Shown here one piece after another: positions 46,623 to 61,200 of a DNA stretch of 64,000 bases (position 1 is the stretch's first letter; the number at the start of each line of letters is the position of its first letter). The notes under the pieces were generated by a model. The model was not told the origin of the DNA. It saw only the letters and a program-made list of their open reading frames with translations, and did no database searches. Source of the DNA: Gigaspora margarita (taxonomy: Eukaryota; Glomeromycota; Glomeromycetes; Diversisporales; Gigasporaceae); assembly GCA_009809945.1 (NCBI GenBank), contig WTPW01000706.1, positions 5,773 to 69,772 on the forward strand. Direction: 5' to 3'. The translations under genes were made by a program, and so were the position numbers.

Positions 46623-47045
46623 ATAGAATTTTCCCACCAAATTATATGAAGTATTGGATCAAATACTTTTTTAATTTTCTAATTTATAGTTGTAATTATT
46701 TAGCAAGTACTCTTTTTTATCAGCGTTATTTGCAACTATAACTTTTACAAAATCATAAAAAAACAACTCAAAAATGTTTTTAAATGCTGAATCCTTGATA
46801 TTCGCACCAAATTTTGAATGGAATTTACACATGTATCATATGAAAGTTTTTTATTATTGCAATATTTTGGATTTGTTCTAAGTTTGCAAGTTCATCTTCT
46901 CTTGTAATTCTGAATTCATTAAATTTATGAAATTTTAAATCATAAATAGGTTCTGGTATCAGATAGTTTTGATCTGGTCTTGCGTAGGTAAAGGACACGA
47001 TATTCAAGACTTTGAGTCAAGGAATATTGTTTATCAATTTTAATG
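46623..47045 (-). pseudogene. RNF213-like gene fragment B (decayed tandem duplicate)
   Basis: Homologous and co-oriented with about 53165-53645 of the large gene. On the plus strand TCTTTTTTATCAGCG and ATTTGCAACYATAAC are shared. On the minus strand 47007-46825 encodes a peptide with RPDQNYLIPEPIYDLKFHKF and EDELANLEQIQ, matching KPDRYVMPELFYDLKFPF and GDELEKLREIQ in the large gene. It is frame-broken. It begins immediately after the TTA that ends the 32.4-kb insertion, and continues the gene from where fragment A stops, with about 10 bp missing. Confidence 0.82.
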
Positions 47046-49225
47046 ATAGGACTATTTAGCATATCTTACTTTTGCATGTGATAAAACCCAAAAGGAAATC
47101 TTCTATGTAGATCGCAGGATCAGATCTTTATAGACTTTTTAAAAAAAATCGCCGGTTGCCCAAAATTTTGCCTAGGAAAAATCACTTTTACACACTAGCT
47201 AAAAAAATTCGTTGCTAAATTGTACTATAAAATTGCTTATCCAACCTAACACTAACCCAAATGCCGGTCTAACTTCGCGTGCTATAAATGAAAATAACAA
47301 TATTTACTATATCACGTGATTTGTATAACTTGCAGAAATAAGCAAATCCCTAATTTTTTTAACATTAGGCCACGCAAAGTTAATTTTTCGTTTTGCATAA
47401 CCCGCCGACCCAATTTTTCCAAAAAAACTTTTTTTTTTAAATTCCTATTGTGCCAATAATTCCATTTTCGCCATTTAATTTTTTCACCGGTGTCACCCGA
47501 TGATGACCTTGATTTGCCGTAATTACCCGATAGGCCTGATAAAAAAAAAGACAAAATTTTGAAATACCAGGTTATGCAAAACGAAAATTAACTTTGCGTG
47601 GCCTTATACTGTATCAAATTTAATAATAATGATAATACTATTATAGTGTATTAAATTATGCACGATTATTTGTAATTAGTACAACCATTAGAGTGATTCA
47701 AAGTTAACTTATTTCAAAAACAAGTAGGGGTTTAAAAAGTCCTATTTCTGTTTTGAAATTTTGAAATCAGAAAATGAAATAGGGATTATTCGAACATCAA
47801 TATGCAAATATTCACTCACCTCGTAAGAGGTGAGTGAATTAGGAGGTTACCGAATAAGTTATGCGTAAATCATTCAGTGATCACATAGGACGTGTCTGAT
47901 AACAATCATTAAATACATGGATCTATATGAAAACCTTTTTGGCATCAATTTGTCTTTGCTACATATAACATAAAATATTGTTCCAAATCGATGCAATTTT
48001 TATACTTTACGTTGTAAAAGAATCTGCACGGTAAATTTGTAAAATAAAAAAATGCAAAATCGACATTATAATATGAATAATTTGATATCAATGTGTTATG
48101 ATTAATATCACTCTTAATACCTTTAATATTATTTAAATAACGAAAAATCTTGACTATGTAAATGACATATTATTACATGATCATCCAGAGCACTCATTTG
48201 CAATTCTTATTTCCTTACTTTAAAACCAGTTAATATATTCTATTAATAGTATTATTTTTATGATAAACAAAGAATCAGGTATCCAGACGTTGATTCGAAT
48301 TCAGGTGCAATTCTGGTTATTGAAGGGTCAGGGTGAAGTGAGAGCTGGATATTTTCGAAAGTTTAGCAGAGTAGGGCATTGATGGCTTTCATCTTGCTTC
48401 CCTCAGCTCCAGTAAAGTTCCTATAATTTTTCTTTTTATCTATTTTTTTGTTATTTTATTGGAAAAATTATGATAATCTCAGATGACCAAAATCTTCGTC
48501 GCGAAAGAATCATTCCTAAAGCAGCTAATTTTAGGCAATGTTCAAGTAAGAAATTATTATACTAGGACTGCAAGATTTTTTTTAGTACGTATATACGAGA
48601 AAACGAACTTTCACATAAACACATAAACGCATGGTAAAAGGCACAATGACACCACATTAATGTGCCATTTTATGTGTTCGCTGCACGAAAATGACTTCAT
48701 GGACTGACAAAAATTTTCTTATGAATTTTGTATAATTATACCCTTCTGTCATTCTTTCAATAGCAATTAAATTAACTTAAAAAAATTTCGCTTGACAATC
48801 AAATCTGTATGAANAAAAAAAAAAAACGAAAAAAAAATAAAATAAAAATAAAATAAAAAGTGTCACATTTCGTTTTTTTAGCATTTAATTTAAAAAATTT
48901 TTTAATTTCGAGATCTCTACCCATGTGTCACAACTTTTGAATCTTTAAACGTTTAATCTCAATATAAAAACTTTAATCTATGAAATTTTATAAAAAAAAC
49001 TTCAATCATAAAAGTTAAAGCATATCATCACTAAATTTAGGTTTTTCATGGCAGATGCTCCTCTTTGAGATCTAGAAGTTGCTGGAGGTAACCTCATGAC
49101 CTCCGGATTATTTAATTGGTTATGTATTTGGTTCTCTAAGATACCATAAGTTTATGAAACTATAAAGAATTTTATTACCAATAATTAAAAAACGAAAATA
49201 CGGTCTCTTTAGTAAATTTTCAATA
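47046..49225. other. Intergenic spacer downstream of the RNF213-like locus
   Basis: Contains the Tourist-like MITE (47368-47603) and a small hairpin (CACTCACCTCG ... CGAGGTGAGTG-like, 47813-47836). The rest is A+T-rich and without a supported gene. The 3' end and poly(A) site of the ligase transcript should lie in its right part. Confidence 0.45.
47368..47603. mobile_element. Tourist-like MITE (PIF/Harbinger type, 236 bp)
   Basis: GGCCACGCAAAGTTAATTTT plus TCGTTTTGCATAAC at the left is almost perfectly mirrored at the right (GTTATGCAAAACGAAAATTA plus ACTTTGCGTGGCC). TTA flanks both ends (47365-47367 and 47604-47606). This is a textbook PIF/Harbinger non-autonomous structure and supports the same reading of the big TTA-flanked insertion. 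Confidence 0.88.
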
Positions 49226-52200
49226 CTAAATAATTACCTCAATCTGGTCCATAACAAACTTATATGCTTCAAATGCTTGATTAACAAACAAACTATCTGG
49301 GAATGATTCATCCAAATTTTCTAATTCAGAAATTGCAGGAGGCCAAAAATCCTGTGATGTTTCACAAATATAAAGATAAAGAGGGTCGGTCACTTTTAGT
49401 TTGTCGTTTTGTAAAAATCTATAACTAAATCTTTTTAGTGCTGTGGCAAAAACTTCAGCGGAGAATTTCACAATTTCTCCATTAACAATTGTTGCTGGTT
49501 GTTTAGTATCAAAATCTATGATATTTTCTATTTCATCTCGTTGTTTAGGCGTAAGCTCTTCCTTGTATATTTCATGAATATAATCAATTGTTAAATTTGC
49601 TACTTGTCCTTCTATTAATTCATACAAGGAAATTATGTGTTTGAGTCTCAGAGGTTTGTTTAGCAAGTTACGAAATTCATGATTTTCGATGAGTCCAGAA
49701 AGCGTTGACCATTGATTTACATAATCTTTTATAAAACTTTCACCATTGCCACCTGGTGTCCGTTTAATAAAACAAAGCAAAATTTCCAAAGATAAAAGAA
49801 CTTCGGATGGATTATCTAATGATGCTACATATGCTATTAACAATTCTGCTTGCTCAGGTGGGATTTGTTCTTGATTAATTAAATCTCTAATATCTCCAAG
49901 AATACGTGGTGATACTTGAATAAATTCCATATAGTATGAAAATGGTGGCAGGTATAATGAAGCTTCATCTACTGTATCTATATATACCTTTTCAAATACA
50001 AGTTGCCGTGCAAGCTCAATTTCTACTTTTTGTAAATCATAAGTTACATCAAGGCCACGACCAATTCCTAAATTTCTTTGACTAAACATGTGAATTCCAC
50101 CAAGCTCTTCTTGATCATACATAATAATGTTATCAATATGGGCTTGATTAAGTGTCAATGAACGAATGGAATATTGACTAGGTGTTACTATGGTAATAGT
50201 AGAAGTTCCTTCTTCTGCATCTAATGAATTTTGTTCCAAAAACTTAAGTGATCCACAAGAACCAGGAGGAATGGTAATAACATCCCTCAAGAAATTGTTT
50301 TGCAAGCCAATTAAATATTCTAAAATTGCACAAATGTAAATACTAAGGTCTTTAGCTTCTACCAATCCCATAATAATAGGCATATAACGATTTATCTCTG
50401 GCTTATCATTTAGTTCATGATATTGGTATCTATCAACTTTGTCGATTACAAGATTCCAAGAGTCTTCAAATTTTTGAAACATTTTATATAATTCAACTCT
50501 GTCTGCCTCCTTATTGATAAACTCATCAAAGGTCATCTTTTCGGCGTCTTTTCTGCTAATTCGATAGGAAAGGCGTGAAGACAATATTTGTATAAATTGT
50601 ACAATTGGATAAAGATTCTTAATGATCTCTAATTGTTCAAAATATTTAAAGAATATAGCCAGAAATGGATATTTTATTTGATATTGTGCCAGATCTCCAT
50701 TACAATAAGCACGAAAACTATTAAAATCAACAATATCAATTTTACGCCAAAGCCGTGGTAATTTTGAAAGTCGATAATCATCATCCATCGCTCCTATTTG
50801 ATCAATTTCAGATTCGATAATATTCGCATTATTGCCCTGAACTGCAGCCGCAGCTACTAATGCTGTGCGAAAGTTTGTTACAGTTTCAGTAACACTTCTA
50901 ATTAATGGAGTAACATAATTTTGAGTAAACTGCGTTTCCCATTCTTCACGCTCAGCTGATGTCTTTAGTGTTGACGCATGTAGAGGTGTTTGTGCCATTA
51001 TTGTAAGTAATGAATGGAATAATAATGCCAAGTTTTCATCTGAACAATTTAGAATTTGTCTAAGAACAGTCCAATCAGTAATTATATGGGTCAAACAATA
51101 TTGTTCTACATTAGTTGCTGTTTGATTATGCATACGTAGAAAGTTTAATGTTGCTTGAGAGTGTGCAGATGATCCAATTAGAGCATGAACAATTAAATGT
51201 AAAATTCTATAGGAAGAGGGTGGCATAGATCGAACCGAATGATCAACCGAATTGTTAGGTTGCTCTCCAATATATCCAGTTTGATCTTTTGATTTTATAG
51301 GGCTAGTTATTGGTGCGTTATCTAATTTTCGATTACTAGCTGCTAATCTGTGATTTACACCGATTGTATTATTTTTACATCCCGGACATCTTATCGCTTC
51401 CAAAGCTGTACCACAGTGGGCAGTTACAAACATATATCCACATTGACATACGTATCTAGAATATAAAATTTTAGTATTATTCCTAAATTATATTACTTTA
51501 ATGCTAATATCTTACCGTGTAATCGGTTCCCCACCTCCAGTAATTACAGCACTTAACATTAATGATTCAATATCAGAAACGGTTGTCAAAATGAACGAAT
51601 TTTGACATGCTTCTATCTTATGGAAATATGTTGCAAGTGGAGTTGAATCTGGCGGAATCGAAGCATGCAATGCTTTAATGTGAGCTATAACCGATTTTAA
51701 GAATAAATTGATATTATCTATGGTATTGTCTATGTGAAGGAGTGGTTGTCTATTTAAAAGAATTCTTTCTATAGTTTGTTTATATCCAGTTTATAAATTG
51801 TTCATTGTACTAATAATCTTCAAGAATTCTGCAGCTTGCTTTTCTGATACGCCCCATTCATGAGATGCTCTAACCATATGTAACCGGGACATAATAAGTC
51901 CAATTAATGCAATTCTTGCATGAAATGCATGAATATTTTGCAATTGTTGTAGAAAAACTTGAAAAGGAGCTTTGTAACCAATGCTATATAATTGTTTAAA
52001 TGCGTTTTCGACTTGTTGATATTCTGATATTATCCAATATGGATTAAATGGAAGACGAGTGTCTTTATTATCATTCCATTTGAATGTAGAAAGCCAAGGA
52101 AATTTATTTGTATGTGCTACACAAAATCGTTTCAAGTCATCAATTGAAAGACCTTGACGTAATTCGCGGAGAAAATAGACTTTCAGAGAATGAATTAAGG

Positions 52201-55200
52201 GATTATCCACACACATAAAATTATTGATTTCTTCAATAAGTATGTCACCATCAAATTCACCGATATCCATTATGCCAATGAATGAAATTGGTTGTGTATA
52301 GTCATCTTGAAGTGTTTGGTACCATATGCAGTAAACAAATTCTTTAAGGAAAGCGATTGCAGATATGCGTTTTAAAGGTTCAAAAGTTTTTTCTAATAAA
52401 GCTTGAACCGCATGCCTAAAGTATCGTGCCACCTCTGGAATATTCATATAAACAAAAAGCTCTTTTTGAATAATATCGCAACATAAAGTAGCCATTGAGG
52501 AGTCCAAATTATTGGTTTTCAAAGCAGAATTAACTACTTTTAATCGGGGTGAAGCTTGAAAGATCTCCTTTGAATCTTGCAAGATCCGTAAAAATGGATC
52601 ATTAATTGCTTCTTCTTCTTTCCAAAATATCTTGGTAATTATAGATCCCAAAAGTGGAAAAGGATCCTTTTGTGAAAAGATGATGCTATAAAGATGTTGC
52701 CTAACCATTGAATCCAATGGGATGGTATCAAGACATCTCATTATAAATGACCTTTGCAAAAACAGGTTTTGCTCATTTTTTTCTAGTTTGGATAGAATTC
52801 CTAATACATGGTCAACAAATTTTTTAGATAAACCATTTTGTTCATCAGAATCTAACCCCAATTTTATAATTTCCTTAATATTTGGTAGTGATATTAATTT
52901 TGATGATACAATATCGTTGCAAATACGTAACAATTGGTATGAACTTAACTTATTTGTTCTTAAAATCTTTGCACTAAACGATAGAATCTTGACAACTTCG
53001 TGTTGCCATTGATCTAATTGAGGCTCACTGCCTTTTTTTGCAAATTTATCTAACATCATTCTTATAACTTTATCAACAAGAAATTCTTCAAATGAAATAT
53101 CTGGCCCTTCACGCATAAATTCATTTATAACAGTTGGACACATTTGAGCTAATTGTAAGTCTGCCGATATAATATTGGAATGTTTCCACCAATAGATATG
53201 AAGAAGAACTGGATCGAATGCTTTATCTTTTCCAATATATAGTTGTACTAATATGGCAAGTAATTCAGAATCTTTTTTATCAGCGTCATTTGCAACCATA
53301 ACCGTGACAAAATCATCAAAATACCATTCAGAAAAGTCTGTAAAAACTTGATCATTGATAGCCGGAAGTGATGTTTTGACATTCTCACTAAATCCTTGAA
53401 CAGCATTTTCAAAAGCATCATAAGAAAGTTCATCATAATTATCCTCATCACAGTTGTCTGGATTTCCCTAAGTTTTTCAAGTTCATCTCCCCATGCAGTC
53501 TTAAAATCATTAATTTTTTTCATAAAATAATATGAAAATGGGAATTTTAAATCATAAAAGAGCTCTGGCATCACATATCGATCAGGTTTGGGTTCAGGTA
53601 AATCATTAATATTCAAAATTTTTGGATCAAAGAACATTGTTTTTAAAAATGGAATCAAATCCTGGTTGCTTTTCCTTTGATTAATTGATATGAAACTTTT
53701 GGTAACTGACAAATTTTCAAGAGCAAATAATATTTTGGCGATTGGACGCCTGACCAGTGATCGGAGATAAGATAATAATGCGTCGGAAAAAGATGCATAA
53801 GAATATCATAATTTTTTGTTAGATGCAACTTTATATTGCCAATCGTCCCAATCGTCCGTATAGTTTTCCTCTATCCATTCTAATACACGTGATTTGATGA
53901 ATTCAATAAGAAGAGGACTCTTCATGATATCTGTTTTCAATGTTCTATAAAAATATTATTATTATGATTATTATTATTACTATTATTACTATGTACCAAA
54001 TTTATGGCCACACGAAAAATAAACTTACTTTATATGTTCGACTGATTTCGGAGTAGATGGATACTTTATACATAATAGACACCATAGCAATTCATGCTTT
54101 AAAATATCCTCAAATTTGTATTCGTTCTTAATAATATCAGCTAAAGAACCATTTAAGATAGTTGACAAATTCATCTCTTGTGGCGTTAAAGCCTCAATTG
54201 TAACTTGCTTCCATCCGCACATAAAATTAAACGAAGATATATAAATTTGATCTCTTTGAATATGGAGAATAATACAGGTATATTTAGTACTATCTGGATT
54301 TTTTTTCAAAAATTCATTCGGAAATTGCTCAATGATGAATTTTGCTAACTTAATACGCCCAGGATTTACGGTAGTAACATCGCATTGAAGAATTAACATT
54401 TGTTGGTCTGATTCTTCCCAAAACCATTTTATTCGGTTTTGAAGTTAAATTTCCGTCTTAAAAGTTGATAGTTTATCCACATGACATGTAAAGAGATCTC
54501 TTAAACATTCAGCAACATTTGTATTAATATTGGAAAATGTATTGATAATAAAACTTGATATTGCCATGTTGGTGAAAAAAAGTCGACCAAAAAAAGAACT
54601 AAGACTATCATGATTCTGCAATTGAATGTGTTCGTCAGTTAAATTGCCGAAATAAACATTTTTCCATTGATCAATTTCACCAGGATCCACATTTGATCTT
54701 GAAGCTCTAATAATTCCATCTGAAGACGCAATGTCAATTAAAGTTGTTTTACATTGTTTAATTATTGCTTCTTCATTATCCTCAGGAAATTTTGTCACAA
54801 CATCAATTACCAAACTTTGCAAAGTTTCATTTTCATCAAAACCAATAAAAAGATCATTTCGTGTAAAAGAAGTTTGTAGCACATTAGTTTTATTCGTTTC
54901 TTTCATAGAAACCATTTTTTGCGTCCAAGTGCTTAATATTTTAACTATCTTTTGATGATTATCAGTAAGAATATCATGAAAATCATCAATTATCATCCTT
55001 TGCTTTTCAAATCTATTTAGCAGTGCTGGATCAGCAGTTGCCAATTGTTTTTCATAAAGAACTAAAATACTTCTAAAATTCTTATGAACACATCTTTGAA
55101 AATAAATAAAATGTTATATATTTTTATTAATTTTTAACGATATATATATATATATTCATATAGTAACTTACAACATAGGATTTGTAAACGCTCCAAGTGC

Positions 55201-58200
55201 AACACGAGTATAATATTTGGGATCACATTTACTTCCAAGTACAATATAATTCTGGTTCCACAAATCATAAAGAGCGCCTTTATGGATTAAATTATAACAG
55301 GTTCGTAAAAAATTAATATAATATAATAATTTAAACAAACAATAAATGTAGATAAAGTAAACACCGTAAATAATTTCTAAATACGTCAAGATAAGCGGTC
55401 TTCCGGATTCAACACAAATCTAATAATAATATAATTTATATTTAATAATATTATATAATAAAAATAGTGTAAAATGAATCAATTTACCATAATTCTACTT
55501 AAAACGCTATAAGAATAGACTTGTTGGCCATCTTTAACCTGCGATCCTAAAATAACCACGGGGTCTAGCCCTGTCACTATTAACTGATGTGTCAAAATAG
55601 CTACTATCGAATCACTTTTTCCAATAACCATAAGATGCCTTGCACTCTCTTCCTCCAAATTAGCTTTAATCAATGTTAAAATTGGAATTGGATTATACGT
55701 CAAATTCTGATAATTATTAAATGTTTTTAATACAGTATCGAAATATTCTCTACAAGGACTCTCATTTTGATCAGTGCCACCAAAATTCCTTTCTAATGCC
55801 ATTTGAACATTTTCAGGTGTTAGATCTAGCTTCGACAAAATTTTTACCAATCCATAATAATCCCGAAGACCATGGAAATTAGAATGTGATTGACTACCTT
55901 CTTCGTACTTTGAATAGGCCTCTGCAAGTGGTCTAAGTGAGGCACGTGTTATGGAGTTATGTAATTTAGAATCAAGTAAGCGAACCGCCGTATCGACAAG
56001 ATCGTCAATACCAAATTTGGGCCTAATCATTTAAGTCAAAATAATTTAAATATTTTAAAGTGAAATTATATAATCATAGCAAGCACAGATAATCGAATAT
56101 AGAATATGCCAACCTTTGAACCAATAAAGCTCTACTGCACTTACTAATATCTAATCTCCAATTTCCAATACCAATAAAGGAAATTGACGGCCCGTCAGAC
56201 GGATAATTTGGTTCAAGTAATTCATGAAGCACTTTAAGTGGGTTATGAGGATTAGTTTCAGCCAACCCAACTACATAACAGTGAATAATTAAATAAATAT
56301 AAAATAAATAAATAAATAAATAATAGCATTAACACTGCATTAACTCACTTCCATCAAATACAACAACACTTATTACGGTTGATCTAGTTTCTTGATATTT
56401 GTTAGCTTTTTCAAAGGCTTTAATAATACCATCAGAAGTGGAACACGACGACCCTTGATAGGAAATAAGGCATGCCTGTTTCAAATTAAAATTAAAATTT
56501 ATATATCTTAAATATGTTGGTAGTCGCAAAGAAAATTAAAAAAAATGCTTTTAAACCTGAGGAAGTTTTCGGAAATATCTATCGTTTGAGTCAGATCCAC
56601 ACAGGTTTTGCCCCACTAGTTTGATCGCTAAAGATTTTGATGATCTGATAAATAAAGTTAGTATATTAGAACGATCAATTAATATTGCATGAAAATTATT
56701 CTTACCCAGGAGCACCAATAATAAACACAGGAATCTTGGTAAGAATACAAACAATCATCACTAAAACATTTTCTAATAGTGCTTCATTCATCACCGTATT
56801 TGGTGGCAACTGCATTCTTTGAATCCAATCTTCTTGTTCATCTCGGATTACTTTAATAAAATCATTCTCTTTAATATCCATTTGATATCTTTGGAAAACG
56901 TTAGTCATTTCTTTTCTATATTCACTTCGTGATTCTTGATCATATATTCTGGATTGATAACAAAGACTAAGTGCCAAAATATAACAACGGATTGAAAAAT
57001 CAATAAGGCCTGGATTGTCCGAATCAGGTGGATATTGTCTTTTTCTTGAATATCTTGAATGAAGACTTTCATCGAAGAAATCAACTAATTTAATTGCTCG
57101 CTTTACATCACGCAAACTAACACTGTACTTTTCCTCAATTGAACGAATAAATTGCTGCGAAGAAAATAGGAGCTCTGTAAATAAATCGTGACCTTCCCCG
57201 AATCGTGTTTGCACCATTACTTGTATATATCCTTTCTCATAATTTGGAAGAACAACACTATAATCCCAAACATAATCTAAGATTTGTTCCGGAAGCGGTT
57301 TTACTTGATATACAAGATTACTCCGTTCTTCATATCTTTTAACCTTAGTTTTTGGTCCAAATTGACTTTGGGCTTTAATCCTTCTACGATAAGGGTTGCA
57401 TGCCTTATTAAAATAAATAAATAAATTAATTAAATAAATGGAAATATTAACAGTAAAAAGATGAAGTTAATTTTAACTTAGTTTTTACTATGAACAGTAA
57501 AAAGATGACATTATTTTAACTTAGTTTTTACCGAAAAAAGTCTGATATTATGATGTAATAACTTTCCATAAAACGTGCGGTGCGCTATTATATTCGCAAG
57601 CAATCCAATGTGATTACAGGTATTAATTTCATCAAAGAATAACCATAATTCGCCATTTTCAGCTTTTTTCTGAGCCTTGTCTATGAAATCTAATATATCT
57701 TGCTCCTTAATTCCTGCATGAAGATTAAATTGTTCGCAATTAACCTCGACTATTTTGGCCAAGAATCCGATTAAACTCGACTACACATTATCAACCGAAT
57801 TTTATTGACGTTAACAATTATTTATCTAAGCATATAAAAGAAGTAAATATTAATATTAACCTTTCCACATCCAGCTTCTCCCATAATGACAACTGGGACA
57901 TTAGAGCGTGCTCTTAATAAGATTAATGCCATCTTTACTAAATTATCAGTTGATAAAGCATATAGAGGAAGATCAATTACATGCGTTGTTCGACGCGCTA
58001 AATATTCAAGTATTTCTAATAATAATTTAGGTGGCATTCGATTGTAGTCATCTAATTCCCATTTGTCTGAGTCATCCCATTTATCTGAGTCAGTCATAGA
58101 AGATTGAATTTTAAGAAATTCTTTAACATTTTCAGGAACACTATTTTTTGTTTGATATAAAGCACAAATAGAATCTGGATTTTGTGACATGAAAATTATT

Positions 58201-61200
58201 AAAAGATAATTATATGCATCCCATTGAACTATCTCGAATTTCGAATCATAATCATCAAATGTTGAGTTTAATTGTGCTACTTTAGCTTTTATTGATTTGG
58301 ACGCAAACTCTCTAGAAACTTTAATTAACGTATCAACCAATGTTGTTCTCAATAATGTTTTTTTATTAATCAACAACTTTAAACTTTCTACAGTAAGGTA
58401 AATGCTTGATGAAAAACGAACAAGTTGATCTGCTAGTACATTAATAAATATTTCTACAAACCGGAATGAATTAATACCGTCAATAAATCCCCTGAAGAAG
58501 TATTTTACTATTAAATCTTGACATCTTTTATCGGATAATGGTTTTGTTATGCAGTTTAGACCATCAAATATGATATCTCTTTCATCAAGTTCATGCTTTT
58601 CAAATGCATCTAAATAATTACACACAATTTGAATTGGACTATATAACACGGAGGATACTTTAAGATTACGAATGTTCCATGATATATGTTCGTTAATGAA
58701 ATAACTAGTCATCGGAAGTGAATTAAGAAGTTTCTGTTGAATGGTTGATGCTACTTCAATAAATATAGGAATTCGCGGAAGACTTATTACGTTAATATTA
58801 CTAGTAACACACCCTAGTGTTGATAGTTCAAATAAAAACATATTGATTTCATTTGGATTATCAACCGACATAATATCTATATGCAAACATTCAGTTGGAT
58901 GGAATTTGAAACCTTTAAGTTGACAAACAAGACTTTCATAATTTGCTCCATCTTTGATCAAAAAACTACGTAAATCTTTCTTTTCTTTTAAACTGGCTTG
59001 TTTAACCCATTTAGTCTTTCCTTGTCCAGATAGGTCTGAAGAAACGCAAGTAAAATTACTACACAGATCATGATAAATTGCTTTCATTGCTTCATCGTTA
59101 AGACCATTTGTTGAATACGCATCTTGTGAAAACTGATTAAATATATGATCTAAGTTATGATGATAATATGTGCCTTCCTGACAACAAATTAATGCTAAAA
59201 GATAATCATTATGCTTCTCGCACATTATTCTAATATCATCCACTAGACCATATTGTACTTCAAATTCGAGTAACTCTATATTCGCAATACAAAACAGATT
59301 TTCTCTATAGCCATTTTTTGTGGCAAAAAAGCAACGTTTGATAAAAATCTTAATTTCTTCAATGGTCGTAGATTTTGTGCAAATTAGAATTTGCCACGGT
59401 TCGGAATAGAAACTATTAATTATAATTTTCATAAAATATTAAGATTTATATAATTATTTAAAATAAATAATATAAAAACCTACCCATGGTTGGCATACAA
59501 ACTCATAATAATATTTGGAATATGTAATTTATCACTGCATGAAGCAACACAATTTTTACCCCTATCAACAACATCAGCAGTATTGCGCTCAACTTTAACG
59601 TTAATTTCACGTGATGTTTTTAATAATTTTCCAAAAATAGCATGTAATTTTTTACCAATTTCATTAAGCTCATGAGAATCATTGTTGTCGCGTGAAATAC
59701 TTAGAAAAACTTCTCGAGAAGGTAACTCTGCTTTATTGTTAACAAATTTTACAAGAGCTCTGCATATTTCTGCGTTTTCGTCATTTTGCACATCGGATGT
59801 AAAGTAGTCATGAAAGGTAAAAATATGACGCGCGGAGAAGAATGTTAAATAGTAATATTCCTCTTGTGCTTCATCCACTACTTTTTTCCTGGATAATTTA
59901 AATTTAAAAATATTAATAAAATTGTTTTATGAAAATATAAAATTTTCATTAAAAGACCTATTGTATTACCAGTTTTGTAAATCTGCTTTAAGTTTTGCCA
60001 ATAAATCTCTCATTTCTATAGTTCCAAAACCTTTTCTCAGTTCCTATAATTTCTTTCTTAAATTGCCGATAGCCAAAATGTCCCATCTGGATAAGTTTAG
60101 ATCCAACATCAAGAATTTCTTGAGCCGTATCTACTTGCAATACAAATTCATTCATTATTTTTCTTGATTTTTCCTCTTCAGACAAATCTGCATTCATATT
60201 AGCAGGTTTTGTAATTAATAGAGCACATCCACGTAAACATAGTAAATCGGACATATTGTATTTTATTTTATCAGCTTCTCTAACTTGATATACAAGCGTG
60301 ACAATAAATTTATCATTCTTGTCATCTTTTTCGAAAGTAAAAATTCCTCTTAATACGGCATTTTGAATCATTTCTTTTGTCACTTCTCCTCTATTTGAGA
60401 TGTTCCTAAACCTAAAGAAAATAACAATGTGTAAGCAAGCAAGTGCATAGATTAATTGCTTATATGATAGTGTTATAATAAATTACATGTTTTGCAAATC
60501 TATATTAAAGCCAGCGCATACTGTAATTTTATCGGGCAAAGATGGATTTTCCAGACTAATCTTTTGCAAAACGTTCAAAAATTCATCAAATTTAATGGAT
60601 TTATTCATTAATTGCACAACCAACTGTTTAATTTGAACTAGTGATGATATAACATCTTCTGGTTTATAAAAAGAATCATCTACTTCATTAATTAAACACT
60701 TAAGATCATGTTCAGATGTGGTTTGAAGAAATTCCAAAAGATCGCTAGCAGATGATAACTTTTTAATCAATGGCCAATAATTTTCATTATCAACGGGATT
60801 TTGATCCTTAACATCGGTCACAAATTCAGCAACCTTCCCCAAAATTAACATGTCATCTCTTATAATTTTCAAAGATCTTCCTAGCCAATCCTCGGTTTGA
60901 ATAGGCACTTTAAAAATCTCAACGACTGCAGATAATATTTGAAGCCCTTCTTCCCATTTTGATATAATCGCAAGGTGTTTAAGTGAATTTTCTAAATCAT
61001 TTATATCACCTATATCACATTTGTTCAAATAAACCATTTTATGAATTAATTCCAGCTCGGTTTTTATATCAGCAACACCCTTCCACAAAGGAAATGCTTC
61101 AGAATATTTAATTTGCATCCATTTCTTCTCTTCATAATTCTCGAATTTTTTCCTATGCTCATCACGCACTGTAGGAATTAAAGTATTAATAACATAATTA

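Noticed and set aside
52722..53012. Plus-strand frame opposite the RNF213-like gene (also 54731-54955, 58741-58923)
   Set aside because: Shadow frames antisense to conserved coding exons.
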